A stretch of 64,000 bases of DNA from JAFLCM01 sp046154665 (GCA_046154665.1 JBJXFG010000098.1:1-64000); one strand, 5' to 3'. Numbered from the stretch's first letter, positions 42,190 through 53,199 are shown. Notes: generated from the letters alone by a model not told the origin. Numbers and translations: made by a program.

Positions 42190-43530
42190 CGACCTCCGCA
42201 TCGCCCGCGCCATCGAGATAAACATCAGACCCGCCATCGCGCTCATCGCCGCCAGCACCAGAAACGTCCACGCCCCCAGCGCCGGCACCGACAGCGTTGT
42301 CGCCCCCAGGACCACCGCGCCGCCCGCGTAGAGCATCGTGCCCAGGAACGGCGAGAACACCCCACGCACCCCCGTCAGGAACACGTGGACGCCCATGTAG
42401 ATCGCCGCCTGGTCACGCCGCGCGAAGTCGTGGTGCCCGAGTTCCCACGCCAGCATCCCGCCGCCGGTGGCGATGCCCAGCATCACCCGCGACAGATAGA
42501 GCAGCGGCTCGTTCTTCAGCCAGAACGCGAGGAACATCAGCAGGTTCGCCAGCACGAACACCCACGAGTGCCACGCGCGGAACTTGACGATGTGCAGCCG
42601 GTCGAGCAGCGGTGCCCAAAGCGGGATCACCAGCACCGGCACGATCACCGGCAGCGCCTGCGTCAGCAGCATCGAGCCGGTGTACGCCAGATCAAAGTAG
42701 TCCTTGATCGCGATGATGAACACCGGGATCGCCGCCAGCTGCGGCATACCCAGCATGAACTGCGCCGCCATGAACCGCCGGTACATCGGGTCGTTTTTCA
42801 GCACCTCGGTCATCGCCGCAAGGGAGGGCGGGGCACCTTTCTCTTCGCGCACGCCGCGGCGCTCTTCGGCCAGTTGCACGCCCCGCCCGCGCCAGCGGAT
42901 CCGCGCGAACACCCGCACCCCCAGCGCCCCCATCACCACGCTGAAGCCGTAAACCCACGCGAAACCCATCGGCGTGGCGTCCATCGCCCACCCCGTCGCC
43001 ACCGCGGTCAGGCCCACCACCAGCGACGCCAGCAGCGTCACATGCCCGATGGTGCGGGCGCGCCGCTCCCTCGGGTAGTTGCCCCGCCACAGGTCGGTTC
43101 GGGCGGCGATCATCCCCGTGAGAAAGCACCGCGCCAGCACGCAGCCGCACACCAGCAGCCACAGACCGATCTCACGCGGCACCAGCGCCCCGCAGCCCAT
43201 CACCGCCACGCACACCAGCACGGCGATCTGAAAAACGTTCACGGCGCGCACGCGGTCTCGCCCGTGGATGAGCCGGGTCCACAGCACAGCGGTGAGGTTC
43301 GACACCGCCGGTGCCGCGGTGATGATCGCGACGTCGAGGTCTGAAGCGTCAAAGGCCTTGTGGGCGATGACCCCGACGACGCCCCCTTCGACGCACGCCG
43401 TGGCGCACCCGAGCAGCCCGACGGACCAGAGCTCCCGCTCGTAGTTGTGGCGCACGAGGGTGGGCTGGCGGCTGGGCATCGCGCCCGCCAGCGTCTCTCC
43501 GAGCGCCGAACTCACCCTTCCGAGCGGCAT
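42187..43530 (-). CDS. MFS transporter
   Basis: A 447-residue polytopic protein with about 12 membrane segments and a charged central loop (RWRGRGVQLAEERRGVREEK). Segments include VGLLGCATACVEGGVVGVI, NVFQIAVLVCVAVMGCGAL and FVLANLLMFLAFWL. Substrate unknown. The ATG at 43530 lies 5 bases after the stop of the Dabb-like lipoprotein gene, so they are co-transcribed. Confidence 0.8.
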   Translation of the reverse strand: MPLGRVSSALGETLAGAMPSRQPTLVRHNYERELWSVGLLGCATACVEGGVVGVIAHKAFDASDLDVAIITAAPAVSNLTAVLWTRLIHGRDRVRAVNVFQIAVLVCVAVMGCGALVPREIGLWLLVCGCVLARCFLTGMIAARTDLWRGNYPRERRARTIGHVTLLASLVVGLTAVATGWAMDATPMGFAWVYGFSVVMGALGVRVFARIRWRGRGVQLAEERRGVREEKGAPPSLAAMTEVLKNDPMYRRFMAAQFMLGMPQLAAIPVFIIAIKDYFDLAYTGSMLLTQALPVIVPVLVIPLWAPLLDRLHIVKFRAWHSWVFVLANLLMFLAFWLKNEPLLYLSRVMLGIATGGGMLAWELGHHDFARRDQAAIYMGVHVFLTGVRGVFSPFLGTMLYAGGAVVLGATTLSVPALGAWTFLVLAAMSAMAGLMFISMARAMRRS

Positions 43531-43535
43531 GGAGG

Positions 43536-44018
43536 TCAGCGTAGCGCTGCGCCGTTGGGCTCCACGTCTCCCGCTTGGTGCGACGGGCCCACCAAACCGC
43601 GCGGCTTCGCAATCGGGTGCGTCGTGTCGTCGGTCCTCTCGCATCCCACGTCAAAGATGCGCAGCGACTCGATCTGCGGCCGCCACATGCGCAGCAGGTC
43701 GGCGTGCTCGGGGCTCCGCAGATACTTCTCGTACGCCGCCCGATCGGCGAAGGGCATCAAGAAGGCGATGTCGTACGCGCCGTCGACTTCGGGCCGCCCC
43801 AGGTCATAATGGAATCCGCGCGTGACCTCATCGGCCGAGCGCGTGGCCCTGAGAACATGGACGACATGGCGATGCACCGCATCCGCCCACTCCGGGTTCT
43901 TCAGCTTCACCAGCACCACATGCAGGATCGGTGCTTGATCCCGCGGCACCGGCCGCTGAGCGCACGAACCGAGCGAGAGCGTCAGCGCCGCGAGCAGCAC
44001 GAGAGGGAAGCGGGGCAT
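43536..44018 (-). CDS. Dabb-domain (stress-responsive alpha/beta barrel) lipoprotein
   Basis: A 160-residue protein. The lipobox LGSC follows a hydrophobic leader. The domain ILHVVLVKLKNPEWADAVHR ... VTRGFHYDLGRPEVDGAYDIAF ... FADRAAYEKYLRSPEHADLL matches the Dabb fold, normally a soluble dimer of about 100 residues. Lipidated, exported versions are seen in planctomycetes. Role unknown. Confidence 0.8.
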   Translation of the reverse strand: MPRFPLVLLAALTLSLGSCAQRPVPRDQAPILHVVLVKLKNPEWADAVHRHVVHVLRATRSADEVTRGFHYDLGRPEVDGAYDIAFLMPFADRAAYEKYLRSPEHADLLRMWRPQIESLRIFDVGCERTDDTTHPIAKPRGLVGPSHQAGDVEPNGAALR

Positions 44019-44070
44019 GCATCCACTCTAACGTCGTCCATTCGGCGTGGGCTACCGAAGCGACCTCCGT

Positions 44071-44166
44071 CGTGCCACTGATGGCGGTCCGTCCTCGGAC
44101 CGACATCAGTGCAGCGTGAACGAAGGCGCACTGCTGTCTCCGCGGACGGAGCCAGCAGTGGCACGA
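44071..44166. repeat. dispersed inverted repeat, family D, copy 2
   Basis: GTGCCACTGATGGCGGTCCG ... CGGACCGACATCAGTGC followed by GCGCACTGCTGTC ... GAGCCAGCAGTGGCAC. Nearly the same two-hairpin layout as 40255-40356. Confidence 0.85.
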
Positions 44167-44341
44167 TTGGGGGACATTGGTTCGCGGGCGTTTCCCGATC
44201 GCACGCCGCAACCTCCACTGCTTTCCCCGATACCATCTCCGACCAGTCCCCAAACGGGGGCGTTTGTTGCATTCGCCGTCGCCCCAACCCCTACTGGCCA
44301 CTGGCCAACTGGCCTTTCCCCAGGTCTTCAGGAGCACCCGC

Positions 44342-46600
44342 ATGAAAGTCCATCGTCCGTTCGCGGCACTCGCCGTGATCTGCCTCGCCGCCGCCGCCGC
44401 GATCGCCGGTGACGGCGAGCCCGCACGCGCGAAACCCAAAGACGCACCCCAGCCCCCGCCTTTCCGCCCTGAGCGCGCCACCATCCCCTATCCCGCCTCG
44501 CCGGACTCGGAACACGTCGACGAGTACCACGGCGTCAAGGTGCCCGACCCCGACCGCTGGCTCGAGGGCGACGCCACCAAAGACCACATGGTCGCAGACT
44601 GGGTGCTGGGCCAGAACAAGATCACCAACACCATCCTCCGCGCCATCCCCGAGCGCGAGACCATCCGCGCCCGCCTCACCAAGCTGTGGGATTACGAGCG
44701 CTACTCGGCACCGTTCAAGGTCGGCAGCCGCTACATGTTCTCGAAGAACTCGGGCTTGCAGCAGCAGAGCGTGCTCTACGTCCAGGACTCGCTCGACGCC
44801 GAGCCGCGCGAACTGCTCAACCCCAACAACTTCTCGAGCGACGGCACCGTCGCCCTCGCCGGCCTGAGCTTGACGCAAGACGGCTCGCTCATGGCCTATG
44901 GCGTGGCGTCCGGGGGCTCGGACTGGGTGCAGTGGCACGTCCGCGATGTCGCCACCGGCAAGGACCTCCCCGACCTCATCAAGTGGACCAAGTTCACCTC
45001 GCCCGCGTGGCTGCTCGACAACAGCGGCTTCTTCTACGGCCGCTACGCCGAGCCGAAGGAGGGCGAGTCAAAGCTGCAGTCGATCAACAAGTTCCAGAAG
45101 CTCTACTTCCACAAACTGGGCACCGAGCAGTCCGCTGACACGCTGGTGTATGAGCGCGCCGACCAGCCCGACTGGGCCTTCGGAGCGCAGGTCTCTGAGG
45201 ATGGTCAGTACGTCGTCCTGGGCGTCAGCAAGGGCACCGACGACAAGAACATGCTGCTCTACTACGACCTCAAGGCCGCCAACGGCAAGGTCCCCACCCA
45301 GGCCGACTTCGTCTCGCTCGTCGATTCGTGGGAGGCCGAATACTCCTTCCTCGGCAACGACGGCCCCGTCTTCTACTTCAACAACGACCTCGACACCCCC
45401 AAGGGCCGCGTCATCGCCATCGACACCAAGAACCCCGCCAGCGAAAACTGGAAGGTCATCATCCCGCAGAGCGAGAACGTCCTGCTGGGCGCGGGCATCG
45501 TCAACAACCAGTTCGTCGCCACCTATCTCAAAGACGCGGCCACCCACGTCCGCATCTTTGACATGACCGGCAAGCACGTCCGCGACGTCGAGTTCCCCGC
45601 CCTCGGCTCCGCCGGCGGCTTCGGCGGACTCCGCACCGACACCGAGACCTTCTACTCCTTCACCTCGTTCACCTACCCGCCCTCGACCTGGCGCTACGAC
45701 ATGACCACCGGCAAGAGCACCCTGCTCAAGCAGGCACAGGTCGACTTCAACCCCGCCGACTACGAAACCAAGCAGGTTTTCTACTCTTCAAAGGACGGCA
45801 CCCGCGTCCCCATGTTCATCACCCACAAAAAAGGCCTCGTCCTCGACGGCTCCAATCCAACCCTCCTCTACGCCTACGGCGGGTTCAACATCCCCATCAC
45901 CCCCTCGTTCTCCGTCGCCAACCTCGCATGGATGGAGATGGGCGGCATCTACGCCTCGGCCAACATCCGCGGCGGCGGCGAGTATGGCGAAGAGTGGCAC
46001 AAGGCCGGAACCAAGCTCAAGAAGCAGAACGTCTTCGACGACTTCATCGCCGCCGCCGAGTATCTGATCACCGAGCGCTACACCAGCCCCGAGAAGCTCT
46101 CGATCATGGGCGGGAGCAACGGCGGCCTGCTCGTCGGCGCCGTCATGACCCAGCGCCCTGATCTGTTTGCGGTGGCCATCCCCATCGTCGGCGTCCTCGA
46201 CATGCTCCGCTTCCACCAGTTCACCATCGGCTGGGCGTGGAAGGACGACTACGGCTCCTCCGAAAACCCCGAAGAGTTCAAGGCCCTGCTCGCCTATTCG
46301 CCGCTGCACAACCTCGTCAAGGGCGTGAAGTACCCCGCCACGATGATCATCACCGGCGACCATGACGACCGCGTGGTGCCGGCGCACTCGTTCAAGTTCG
46401 CCAACCGCCTGCAGAACACGCACGAAGGCACCGCCCCGGTGGTGATCCGCGTCGACGTGCGGGCCGGCCACGGCGCCGGCAAGCCTACCGACAAGCAGAT
46501 CGCCGAGGCCACCGACCGCCTCGCGTTCATGATGAAGTACACCAATATGAAGCCGACGCTGCCGCAGGTAGCCCCGGCGGTGCCGGACGGGAACAAGTAA
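44342..46600 (+). CDS. secreted prolyl oligopeptidase, S9A family
   Basis: A 752-residue serine peptidase that cleaves after proline in short peptides. A signal peptide (AALAVICLAAAAAIAG) precedes an N-terminal segment and seven-bladed propeller. The catalytic alpha/beta-hydrolase domain is C-terminal: Ser592 in MGGSNGG, Asp675 in GDHDDRV and His710 in RAGHGAG. PDRWLEGD and WDYERYSAP are typical early segments. TTCAGGAGC before the ATG is a good ribosome site. Export suggests peptide use outside the cytoplasm. Followed by a strong terminator. Confidence 0.95.
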   Translation: MKVHRPFAALAVICLAAAAAIAGDGEPARAKPKDAPQPPPFRPERATIPYPASPDSEHVDEYHGVKVPDPDRWLEGDATKDHMVADWVLGQNKITNTILRAIPERETIRARLTKLWDYERYSAPFKVGSRYMFSKNSGLQQQSVLYVQDSLDAEPRELLNPNNFSSDGTVALAGLSLTQDGSLMAYGVASGGSDWVQWHVRDVATGKDLPDLIKWTKFTSPAWLLDNSGFFYGRYAEPKEGESKLQSINKFQKLYFHKLGTEQSADTLVYERADQPDWAFGAQVSEDGQYVVLGVSKGTDDKNMLLYYDLKAANGKVPTQADFVSLVDSWEAEYSFLGNDGPVFYFNNDLDTPKGRVIAIDTKNPASENWKVIIPQSENVLLGAGIVNNQFVATYLKDAATHVRIFDMTGKHVRDVEFPALGSAGGFGGLRTDTETFYSFTSFTYPPSTWRYDMTTGKSTLLKQAQVDFNPADYETKQVFYSSKDGTRVPMFITHKKGLVLDGSNPTLLYAYGGFNIPITPSFSVANLAWMEMGGIYASANIRGGGEYGEEWHKAGTKLKKQNVFDDFIAAAEYLITERYTSPEKLSIMGGSNGGLLVGAVMTQRPDLFAVAIPIVGVLDMLRFHQFTIGWAWKDDYGSSENPEEFKALLAYSPLHNLVKGVKYPATMIITGDHDDRVVPAHSFKFANRLQNTHEGTAPVVIRVDVRAGHGAGKPTDKQIAEATDRLAFMMKYTNMKPTLPQVAPAVPDGNK

Positions 46601-46662
46601 GCCGACTGGGCGCGGGGGCACAGGCGTCCCGCGTGTGCGAACTCGATTTGCATGCCCCCCAC

Positions 46663-46686
46663 ACCCCGCCGTCAGGCGGGGTTTTT
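46663..46686 (+). terminator. rho-independent terminator
   Basis: ACCCCGCC-GTCA-GGCGGGGT followed by five T residues, about 65 bases after the prolyl oligopeptidase stop. Confidence 0.9.
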
Positions 46687-46714
46687 CGTGCGCTCCACAG
46701 ACGAACGCCCCAAG

Positions 46715-46806
46715 CAGCGAGCCCCGAGCGTGAGCGAGCGGGTTGAATCACCGTCGATGCCACAAACTCCCAAGACCCACTCGCTGACGCTCGGGGCTCG
46801 TTGTTG
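46715..46806. repeat. dispersed palindromic repeat, family A, copy 5
   Basis: The left arm CGAGCCCCGAGCGTGAGCGA pairs with the right arm TCGCTGACGCTCGGGGCTCG. It lies just upstream of the WecA-like gene promoter. Confidence 0.88.
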
Positions 46807-46821
46807 GAGCGTCGCCCACGG

Positions 46822-46827
46822 TATCGT
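46822..46827 (+). promoter_or_regulatory. putative -10 element of a leaderless promoter
   Basis: TATCGT ends 6 bases before the GTG at 46834. Confidence 0.45.
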
Positions 46828-46833
46828 TCCCCC

Positions 46834-48045
46834 GTGCTCGCGCTCGTATTCATCCTGCTCGCCGTCGCAACCGCACTCTCCACGACGCTCACCCTGATGG
46901 TGCGCACCGTCGGCCGTCGCGCCTTGCTGCACGATTCCGCCGGCAGCGCGGGCCACCAGAAGCGTGAGCTCCGCCGCGTTCCGAACATCGGCGGCGTCGC
47001 CATCTTCGCCACCATCGCCGTGCTCATGGCCCTCGGCCTGTTCGAGGCCAACACCGGCGGCCCGCTGGCCGGCATGATCGGCGGCGACTCGATCCGTTCC
47101 GCCGTCGAAACCCACGCCCCGGGCATGAAGGCCCAGACCCCCATGGCCGTCGCGCTGCTCATCTGCCTCGGGGTGCTCCACGTCCTGGGCCTCATCGACG
47201 ACCGCCGCGCACTCCCCGCCGTCCCGAAACTGCTGGTCATCGCCGGTGCGTCCGCCGCGATGGTCGTCGGCTTCGACTGCCGCCTGCTCACGTTCCTCGA
47301 CGCCCACGTCGGCGGTTCCTGGGCATCTTGGATCGTCACCATCCTCTGGTTCCTCGCCGTCACCAACGCCATGAACTTCATGGACAACATGGACGGCTTG
47401 TCCGCCGGCGTCGGGGTCGTTGCCTCATCGTTCTTTCTCGCCGCCGCCGTGCTCCACGGGCAGTGGTTCATCGCCCTGACGCTGGCGCTGCTGATCGGGG
47501 CGCTGCTGGGGTTCCTGGTCTTCAACTTCCCCTGGCCGCGTCGCCCCGCCGCGCCGGGGGCACCGCCGCGGGGCGCGACCATCTTCATGGGCGACGCCGG
47601 CTCGCTTGTCATCGGCTTCCTGCTGGCCTTCCTGACCGTCCGCACGACGTACATCGACGCAGGTCCGTCGGCTCTCCCTGGTACGTCGGCTCTGCGAGCC
47701 GACGCTTCACCCGGTGCCTGGTACGCCGTCTTCATGCCGCTCTGCGTTCTCGCCGTCCCGCTGTATGACCTCGTGAGCGTGTGCGTCATCCGCGTCGCTC
47801 AGGGCAAGAGCCCGCTGGTGGGCGACCAGCAGCACTTCAGCCACCGCCTCCGCGCCCGCGGGCTGACCGTCCGCCAGACCCTCGCCGTCATCTGCGGCTG
47901 CGCCGCCGTCACCGGCATCGGGGGCGTGCTGCTCGCCTCGACCAACGCCTGGCAGGCCGTTCTCATCGGCGTGCAGACGTGCGTAGTCCTCGCGCTGCTG
48001 GGCATCTACGAACACGCCAGCGCCGCCGCGCGAGGCGCTCCGTGA
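46834..48045 (+). CDS. WecA/MraY-type undecaprenyl-phosphate sugar-1-phosphate transferase
   Basis: A 403-residue membrane enzyme with about 10 membrane segments that moves a sugar-1-phosphate from a UDP-sugar to undecaprenyl phosphate, starting a surface polysaccharide. Motifs: RRVPNIGGVAIF, LIDDRRALPA (Asp pair), NAMNFMDNMDGLSAG, ATIFMGDAGS and the His motif DQQHFSHRL. Absence of MraY-specific features and the O-antigen-ligase-like neighbour favour WecA. A loop of about 15 residues (AGPSALPGTSALRADASP) is encoded by a family C repeat (47664-47703). The stop overlaps the next start (GTGA). Confidence 0.88.
   Translation: MLALVFILLAVATALSTTLTLMVRTVGRRALLHDSAGSAGHQKRELRRVPNIGGVAIFATIAVLMALGLFEANTGGPLAGMIGGDSIRSAVETHAPGMKAQTPMAVALLICLGVLHVLGLIDDRRALPAVPKLLVIAGASAAMVVGFDCRLLTFLDAHVGGSWASWIVTILWFLAVTNAMNFMDNMDGLSAGVGVVASSFFLAAAVLHGQWFIALTLALLIGALLGFLVFNFPWPRRPAAPGAPPRGATIFMGDAGSLVIGFLLAFLTVRTTYIDAGPSALPGTSALRADASPGAWYAVFMPLCVLAVPLYDLVSVCVIRVAQGKSPLVGDQQHFSHRLRARGLTVRQTLAVICGCAAVTGIGGVLLASTNAWQAVLIGVQTCVVLALLGIYEHASAAARGAP
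47664..47703. repeat. family C repeat inside the WecA-like gene
   Basis: GTCCGTCGGCTCT then GTCGGCTC-TGC-GAGCCGAC (47685-47703), a perfect 8-bp hairpin, lies in frame between two membrane segments. Confidence 0.7.
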
Positions 48046-50510
48046 CGCCGCGTCTGCTGCAGACCGCCCGTCCCCTCGCCGCCGGCGCGATCCTCTTCGC
48101 CGCGCTCGTCCGCCTGCTGAGCGCCCACTCGCGATTCCCGTGGTGGGAAGTGGACCCCACCCGCCAGTTTCTCCCCGAAACAACCCTTCGCCCGTCCCAC
48201 GGCCTGATGCTCGACCTCATCGTGTGGGTCGCCTCCGCCGTCGGCGTCGGCGCGTGCGTGCTGCTGGGGGAGCGCCTTCGCTGGCGCACGGGCATGCTCG
48301 CGCTCGCCGGTGCCGCGTGGGCGCTCGTCATCGGCATGTTCCAGGTCCGCGCCGGCAGCGCCGCCGATGATCTCGCGCTCGGCTCGGCGTGGGCCGCCGC
48401 CGTCGTCGGCGCGTGGGCGATCACACACCTCGCCCGCGACCGCGCCGTGCGCGCGGGGCTGATCGCCGTGATCGCCGGCACGGCGTGGGTGCTCGCGTTC
48501 AAGGGCGGCTACCAGGTGTTCGTCGAGCACCCGGCGACGGTGGCCCACTTCAAGGGCAATGCCGACGCCGTGCTGATCGCGCAGGGCCTCGAGCCCGGCT
48601 CATCGGGGGCGCGCGAGTTCGAGCGAAGGCTCATGCAGGCCGAGGCGACAGGGTGGGTCGGCCTGTCGAACGCCCACGCATCGATCATGGGCGCGTGCCT
48701 GATTCTCGGCCTCGGGCTCGCCGTCGCCGGCGTGCGCGCCGCCCGTGCCAAGCAGACCGCGGGCGGGGCCGCGGGCGTACTCGTGCTCGGCTCACTTGCC
48801 GCCGCGGCGGGCCTCGCGATGACGGGCTCAAAGGGCGGCATCACGGCGGCGTTGCTCGGCGTGATGATCGCGATCGTCGCCCTCTTGCTCGCGATCCGCA
48901 CGCAGCGCCGGAGCGCCTCGCCCGATCTCATCGAATCGCCCGATCAACGAGCCCCGAGCGCGAGCGACGGGTCTGAGAAGACCCCGCTCGCTCACACTCG
49001 GGGCTCGTTGGCGTGGCTCGCGCTCGCGATGCCGCTGCTCGCGCTTGCGGCCGTCGCCGTGCGCGGGCTGATTGGAGAGCGCCTGGGTTGGCTGGGCGAA
49101 CTCAGCCTGCTCTTCCGATCGCAGTACCTCGAAGGCTCGATCCGCATCATCGCCGACGCGTTCCCTTCCGGAGTCGGCCCGGGCGGGTTCAAGGCCGCCT
49201 ATGCGCTGCACAAGCCGTCACTGAGCCCCGAGACCGTCGAGTCGCCGCACTCGATCTTCTTTGACTGGCTCGCGTGCCTCGGCCTCGCCGGGGCGGCGTG
49301 GTGCGGGCTGTTGATGACGTGGACCGCGCTCGCCGGTCGGTTCACCGCTGCCTCGTTGCTCACGGCATATCCCCCGACTGACGCCCCGGAACCGACGGTC
49401 CTTCATTCGTCGTCGAGCACGCCGATCTGGCTCATGGTTCCCATCTTCGCGTGCGCCACCGCGTGGCAGCGTGAGAGCCCCACCATCCCGCTCGACGAGT
49501 ACCCGATCCGCGCCGTCGCGATGCTCGCCTGGGTCGCCGCCGTCTCATGCGCCCTGCGTGTCACCCACGGCCGTGCCATCACCGCCTGCCTCTTCGGCGC
49601 GGGCATCGCGCTGGTCACCCACGCTCAGATCGAAGTCACCACCGTCCTCCCCGCCACGGCGTCCTTCGCGCTGCTCCTCATCGCGCTCGCCGCGACCGAA
49701 CCACAACCCCCCGCGCCCCCGCCAGCCGAACCCCGAGCGCAAGCTCGGCGCCACCCCCCGACAACCTCTGACTCCGACATCCCCTTCACCGCCAGTCGTC
49801 TTTCACAAGCCGCCGCCGTCGCGCTGATCATGGCCCTCCCCACCATCTTGATCGCCCGCAACCTCAGCAGCTTCAGCCGATGGGAGTCCTCCCTCCGATC
49901 CGCGGCGGAAGCCGCCCGACCGATCGCGGACACGCGCGCCGCGCTCGTAGCTGGCGAGGCCGAACCCGCCGCCGCCGCAGAGACGATCCGCGCCGCTTCC
50001 GACCTCGTCGCGCGACATCTCCACGAGGTGTCGAAGACGCGCCCGAACAGCCTGCGCGCCGACGAAGCCGCCACTCGCCTCCTCGTCGGCGTCGCCACCG
50101 ATCTCACCGCGCTCCGCCAGCCGGAAGCCGCCAAAGCCGCCATCGCCCGCGCCGTCGCCCACCTCGAAGCCGTCGAAACCCGCGACGGCGGCCGCCGGCC
50201 GGAGCTCTTCGCCTCCACCGCTGCCGGGGCCTATCAAGCCTTGCACCGATTGGACGCTGACCCCAAGTGGCTCGAAGCCGCCGCCGAGCGTTGGCGGATC
50301 GTCATCAACCGCGATCCCACGGCCCTCACCCCGGTCCTCCGCCTCATCGACGCCCTCTCAGGCTTGGCGAGCCAGACCGACGAAATCCGCGACCTGGCGC
50401 GAAAGGCGCTCGAACTGAACGAGAACCTCCGCCTCGACCCCATCAAGCAGATGTCCCCTGCCGTTCGAGCCCGGATCGAGGCCCTCGCGGACACGGATGG
50501 GGCCAAATGA
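48042..50510 (+). CDS. O-antigen ligase/Wzy-like membrane protein with C-terminal TPR-like region
   Basis: An 822-residue protein with a GTG start overlapping the WecA-like stop. It has about 12 membrane segments in residues 1-550. The Wzy_C/O-antigen ligase pattern is seen in MTGSKGGITAALLGVM and SGVGPGGFKAAYALHKPSLS ... VESPHSIFFDWLACLGLAG (the conserved His in the large loop). The last 250 residues are helical and TPR-like (AALVAGEAEPAAAAETIRAA, LARKALELNENLRLD). Two dispersed repeats lie in frame: A6 at 48944-49012 and B at 49727-49756. Predicted to polymerise or ligate the polysaccharide started by the gene before it. Confidence 0.82.
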   Translation: MTPRLLQTARPLAAGAILFAALVRLLSAHSRFPWWEVDPTRQFLPETTLRPSHGLMLDLIVWVASAVGVGACVLLGERLRWRTGMLALAGAAWALVIGMFQVRAGSAADDLALGSAWAAAVVGAWAITHLARDRAVRAGLIAVIAGTAWVLAFKGGYQVFVEHPATVAHFKGNADAVLIAQGLEPGSSGAREFERRLMQAEATGWVGLSNAHASIMGACLILGLGLAVAGVRAARAKQTAGGAAGVLVLGSLAAAAGLAMTGSKGGITAALLGVMIAIVALLLAIRTQRRSASPDLIESPDQRAPSASDGSEKTPLAHTRGSLAWLALAMPLLALAAVAVRGLIGERLGWLGELSLLFRSQYLEGSIRIIADAFPSGVGPGGFKAAYALHKPSLSPETVESPHSIFFDWLACLGLAGAAWCGLLMTWTALAGRFTAASLLTAYPPTDAPEPTVLHSSSSTPIWLMVPIFACATAWQRESPTIPLDEYPIRAVAMLAWVAAVSCALRVTHGRAITACLFGAGIALVTHAQIEVTTVLPATASFALLLIALAATEPQPPAPPPAEPRAQARRHPPTTSDSDIPFTASRLSQAAAVALIMALPTILIARNLSSFSRWESSLRSAAEAARPIADTRAALVAGEAEPAAAAETIRAASDLVARHLHEVSKTRPNSLRADEAATRLLVGVATDLTALRQPEAAKAAIARAVAHLEAVETRDGGRRPELFASTAAGAYQALHRLDADPKWLEAAAERWRIVINRDPTALTPVLRLIDALSGLASQTDEIRDLARKALELNENLRLDPIKQMSPAVRARIEALADTDGAK
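48944..49012. repeat. dispersed palindromic repeat, family A, copy 6, in frame in the ligase-like gene
   Basis: CAACGAGCCCCGAGCGCGAG and CTCGCTCACACTCGGGGCTCG. It encodes DQRAPSASDG ... LAHTRGSLAW in a cytoplasmic or loop position between two membrane segments. Confidence 0.85.
49727..49756. repeat. family B hairpin in frame in the ligase-like gene
   Basis: CCGAGC-GCAA-GCTCGG with flanks CGAACC / CGCCACC encodes PAEPRAQARRHPP. The same hairpin occurs at 62891-62924. Confidence 0.7.
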
Positions 50511-50661
50511 AGCCCTCGCTGAGTCCTCGAAGCGACGGATCAGCCCGCAAACGGCTCGAATTCGCGCGGATTGAACCTTGCGATCGTGTTTTGTATGGGT
50601 TTTTCGGAATCCGTCGTTCGTGGGGCGCTTCGCGCCGGGCTCCGAATCTCCGAAGGCCCTC
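50511..50661. other. intergenic stretch without a recognised gene
   Basis: First part of the about 560-base gap between the ligase-like gene and fusA. No coding frame or RNA structure recognised. Confidence 0.4.
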
Positions 50662-50689
50662 TTGACGTTTCGCGGTTGATCGTTAGTAT
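50662..50689 (+). promoter_or_regulatory. strong candidate sigma-70 promoter
   Basis: TTGACG (50662-50667) and TAGTAT (50684-50689), spacing 16. A start near 50696 would be followed at once by the ribosome site of the mini-ORF at 50710. This is the clearest promoter in the window and probably drives fusA. Confidence 0.7.
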
Positions 50690-50709
50690 ATCGCAGTCAG
50701 GAGTGCCCT

Positions 50710-50763
50710 ATGGACACGGAATCCAGCGACGACGAGGACGACATCGCCCCACCCCGCCGATAG
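50710..50763 (+). CDS. 17-residue acidic leader-type peptide upstream of fusA
   Basis: A mini-ORF encoding MDTESSDDEDDIAPPRR with CAGGAG (50698-50703) 6 bases before its ATG and a promoter 20 bases before that. It is followed by about 310 C-rich bases before fusA. It may be a real microprotein, a leader peptide or chance. Support is the well-placed signals only. Confidence 0.4.
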   Translation: MDTESSDDEDDIAPPRR

Positions 50764-51071
50764 TCCGCCGCCAGCCCCCACAGGCTCGCGGCGGCACGAG
50801 CCCTCCTTTCATCGTTCCCACGCCACGCTCGACCACTGACCGCCCGCGCCGAACTCCGGTTCGTCACGGGCCCGCTCGAAGCGTCCCGCGTCGCCTCTGA
50901 CAACCCGACCCACAACCGGCCCGCCCCGGAGCGCGAACCCCACGCCCGCACCTGCGCGAGCGAAGGTCGTCCCCGCCCCCCCGCCCCCCCGCCTCCCGCT
51001 CTCGGCCGCCGGCACTAGGCCTTCCTCCAGAACCCACCTTTTTCAACGCGTCACACGCAAGCGAGAACCCC
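50764..51071. other. long C-rich leader region before fusA
   Basis: 308 bases, strongly C-biased on the plus strand, with no long coding frame of good quality. If the promoter at 50662 drives fusA, this is a long 5' untranslated region and could hold a control element. I cannot define a structure. Confidence 0.35.
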
Positions 51072-53189
<2,118 letters not shown>

Positions 53190-53199
53190 TCTCAAGGTG

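Noticed and set aside
44250..44275. terminator-like CCCC-AAAC-GGGG followed by GCGTTTGTT before the prolyl oligopeptidase gene
   Set aside because: The stem is only four base pairs and the T-tract is interrupted.
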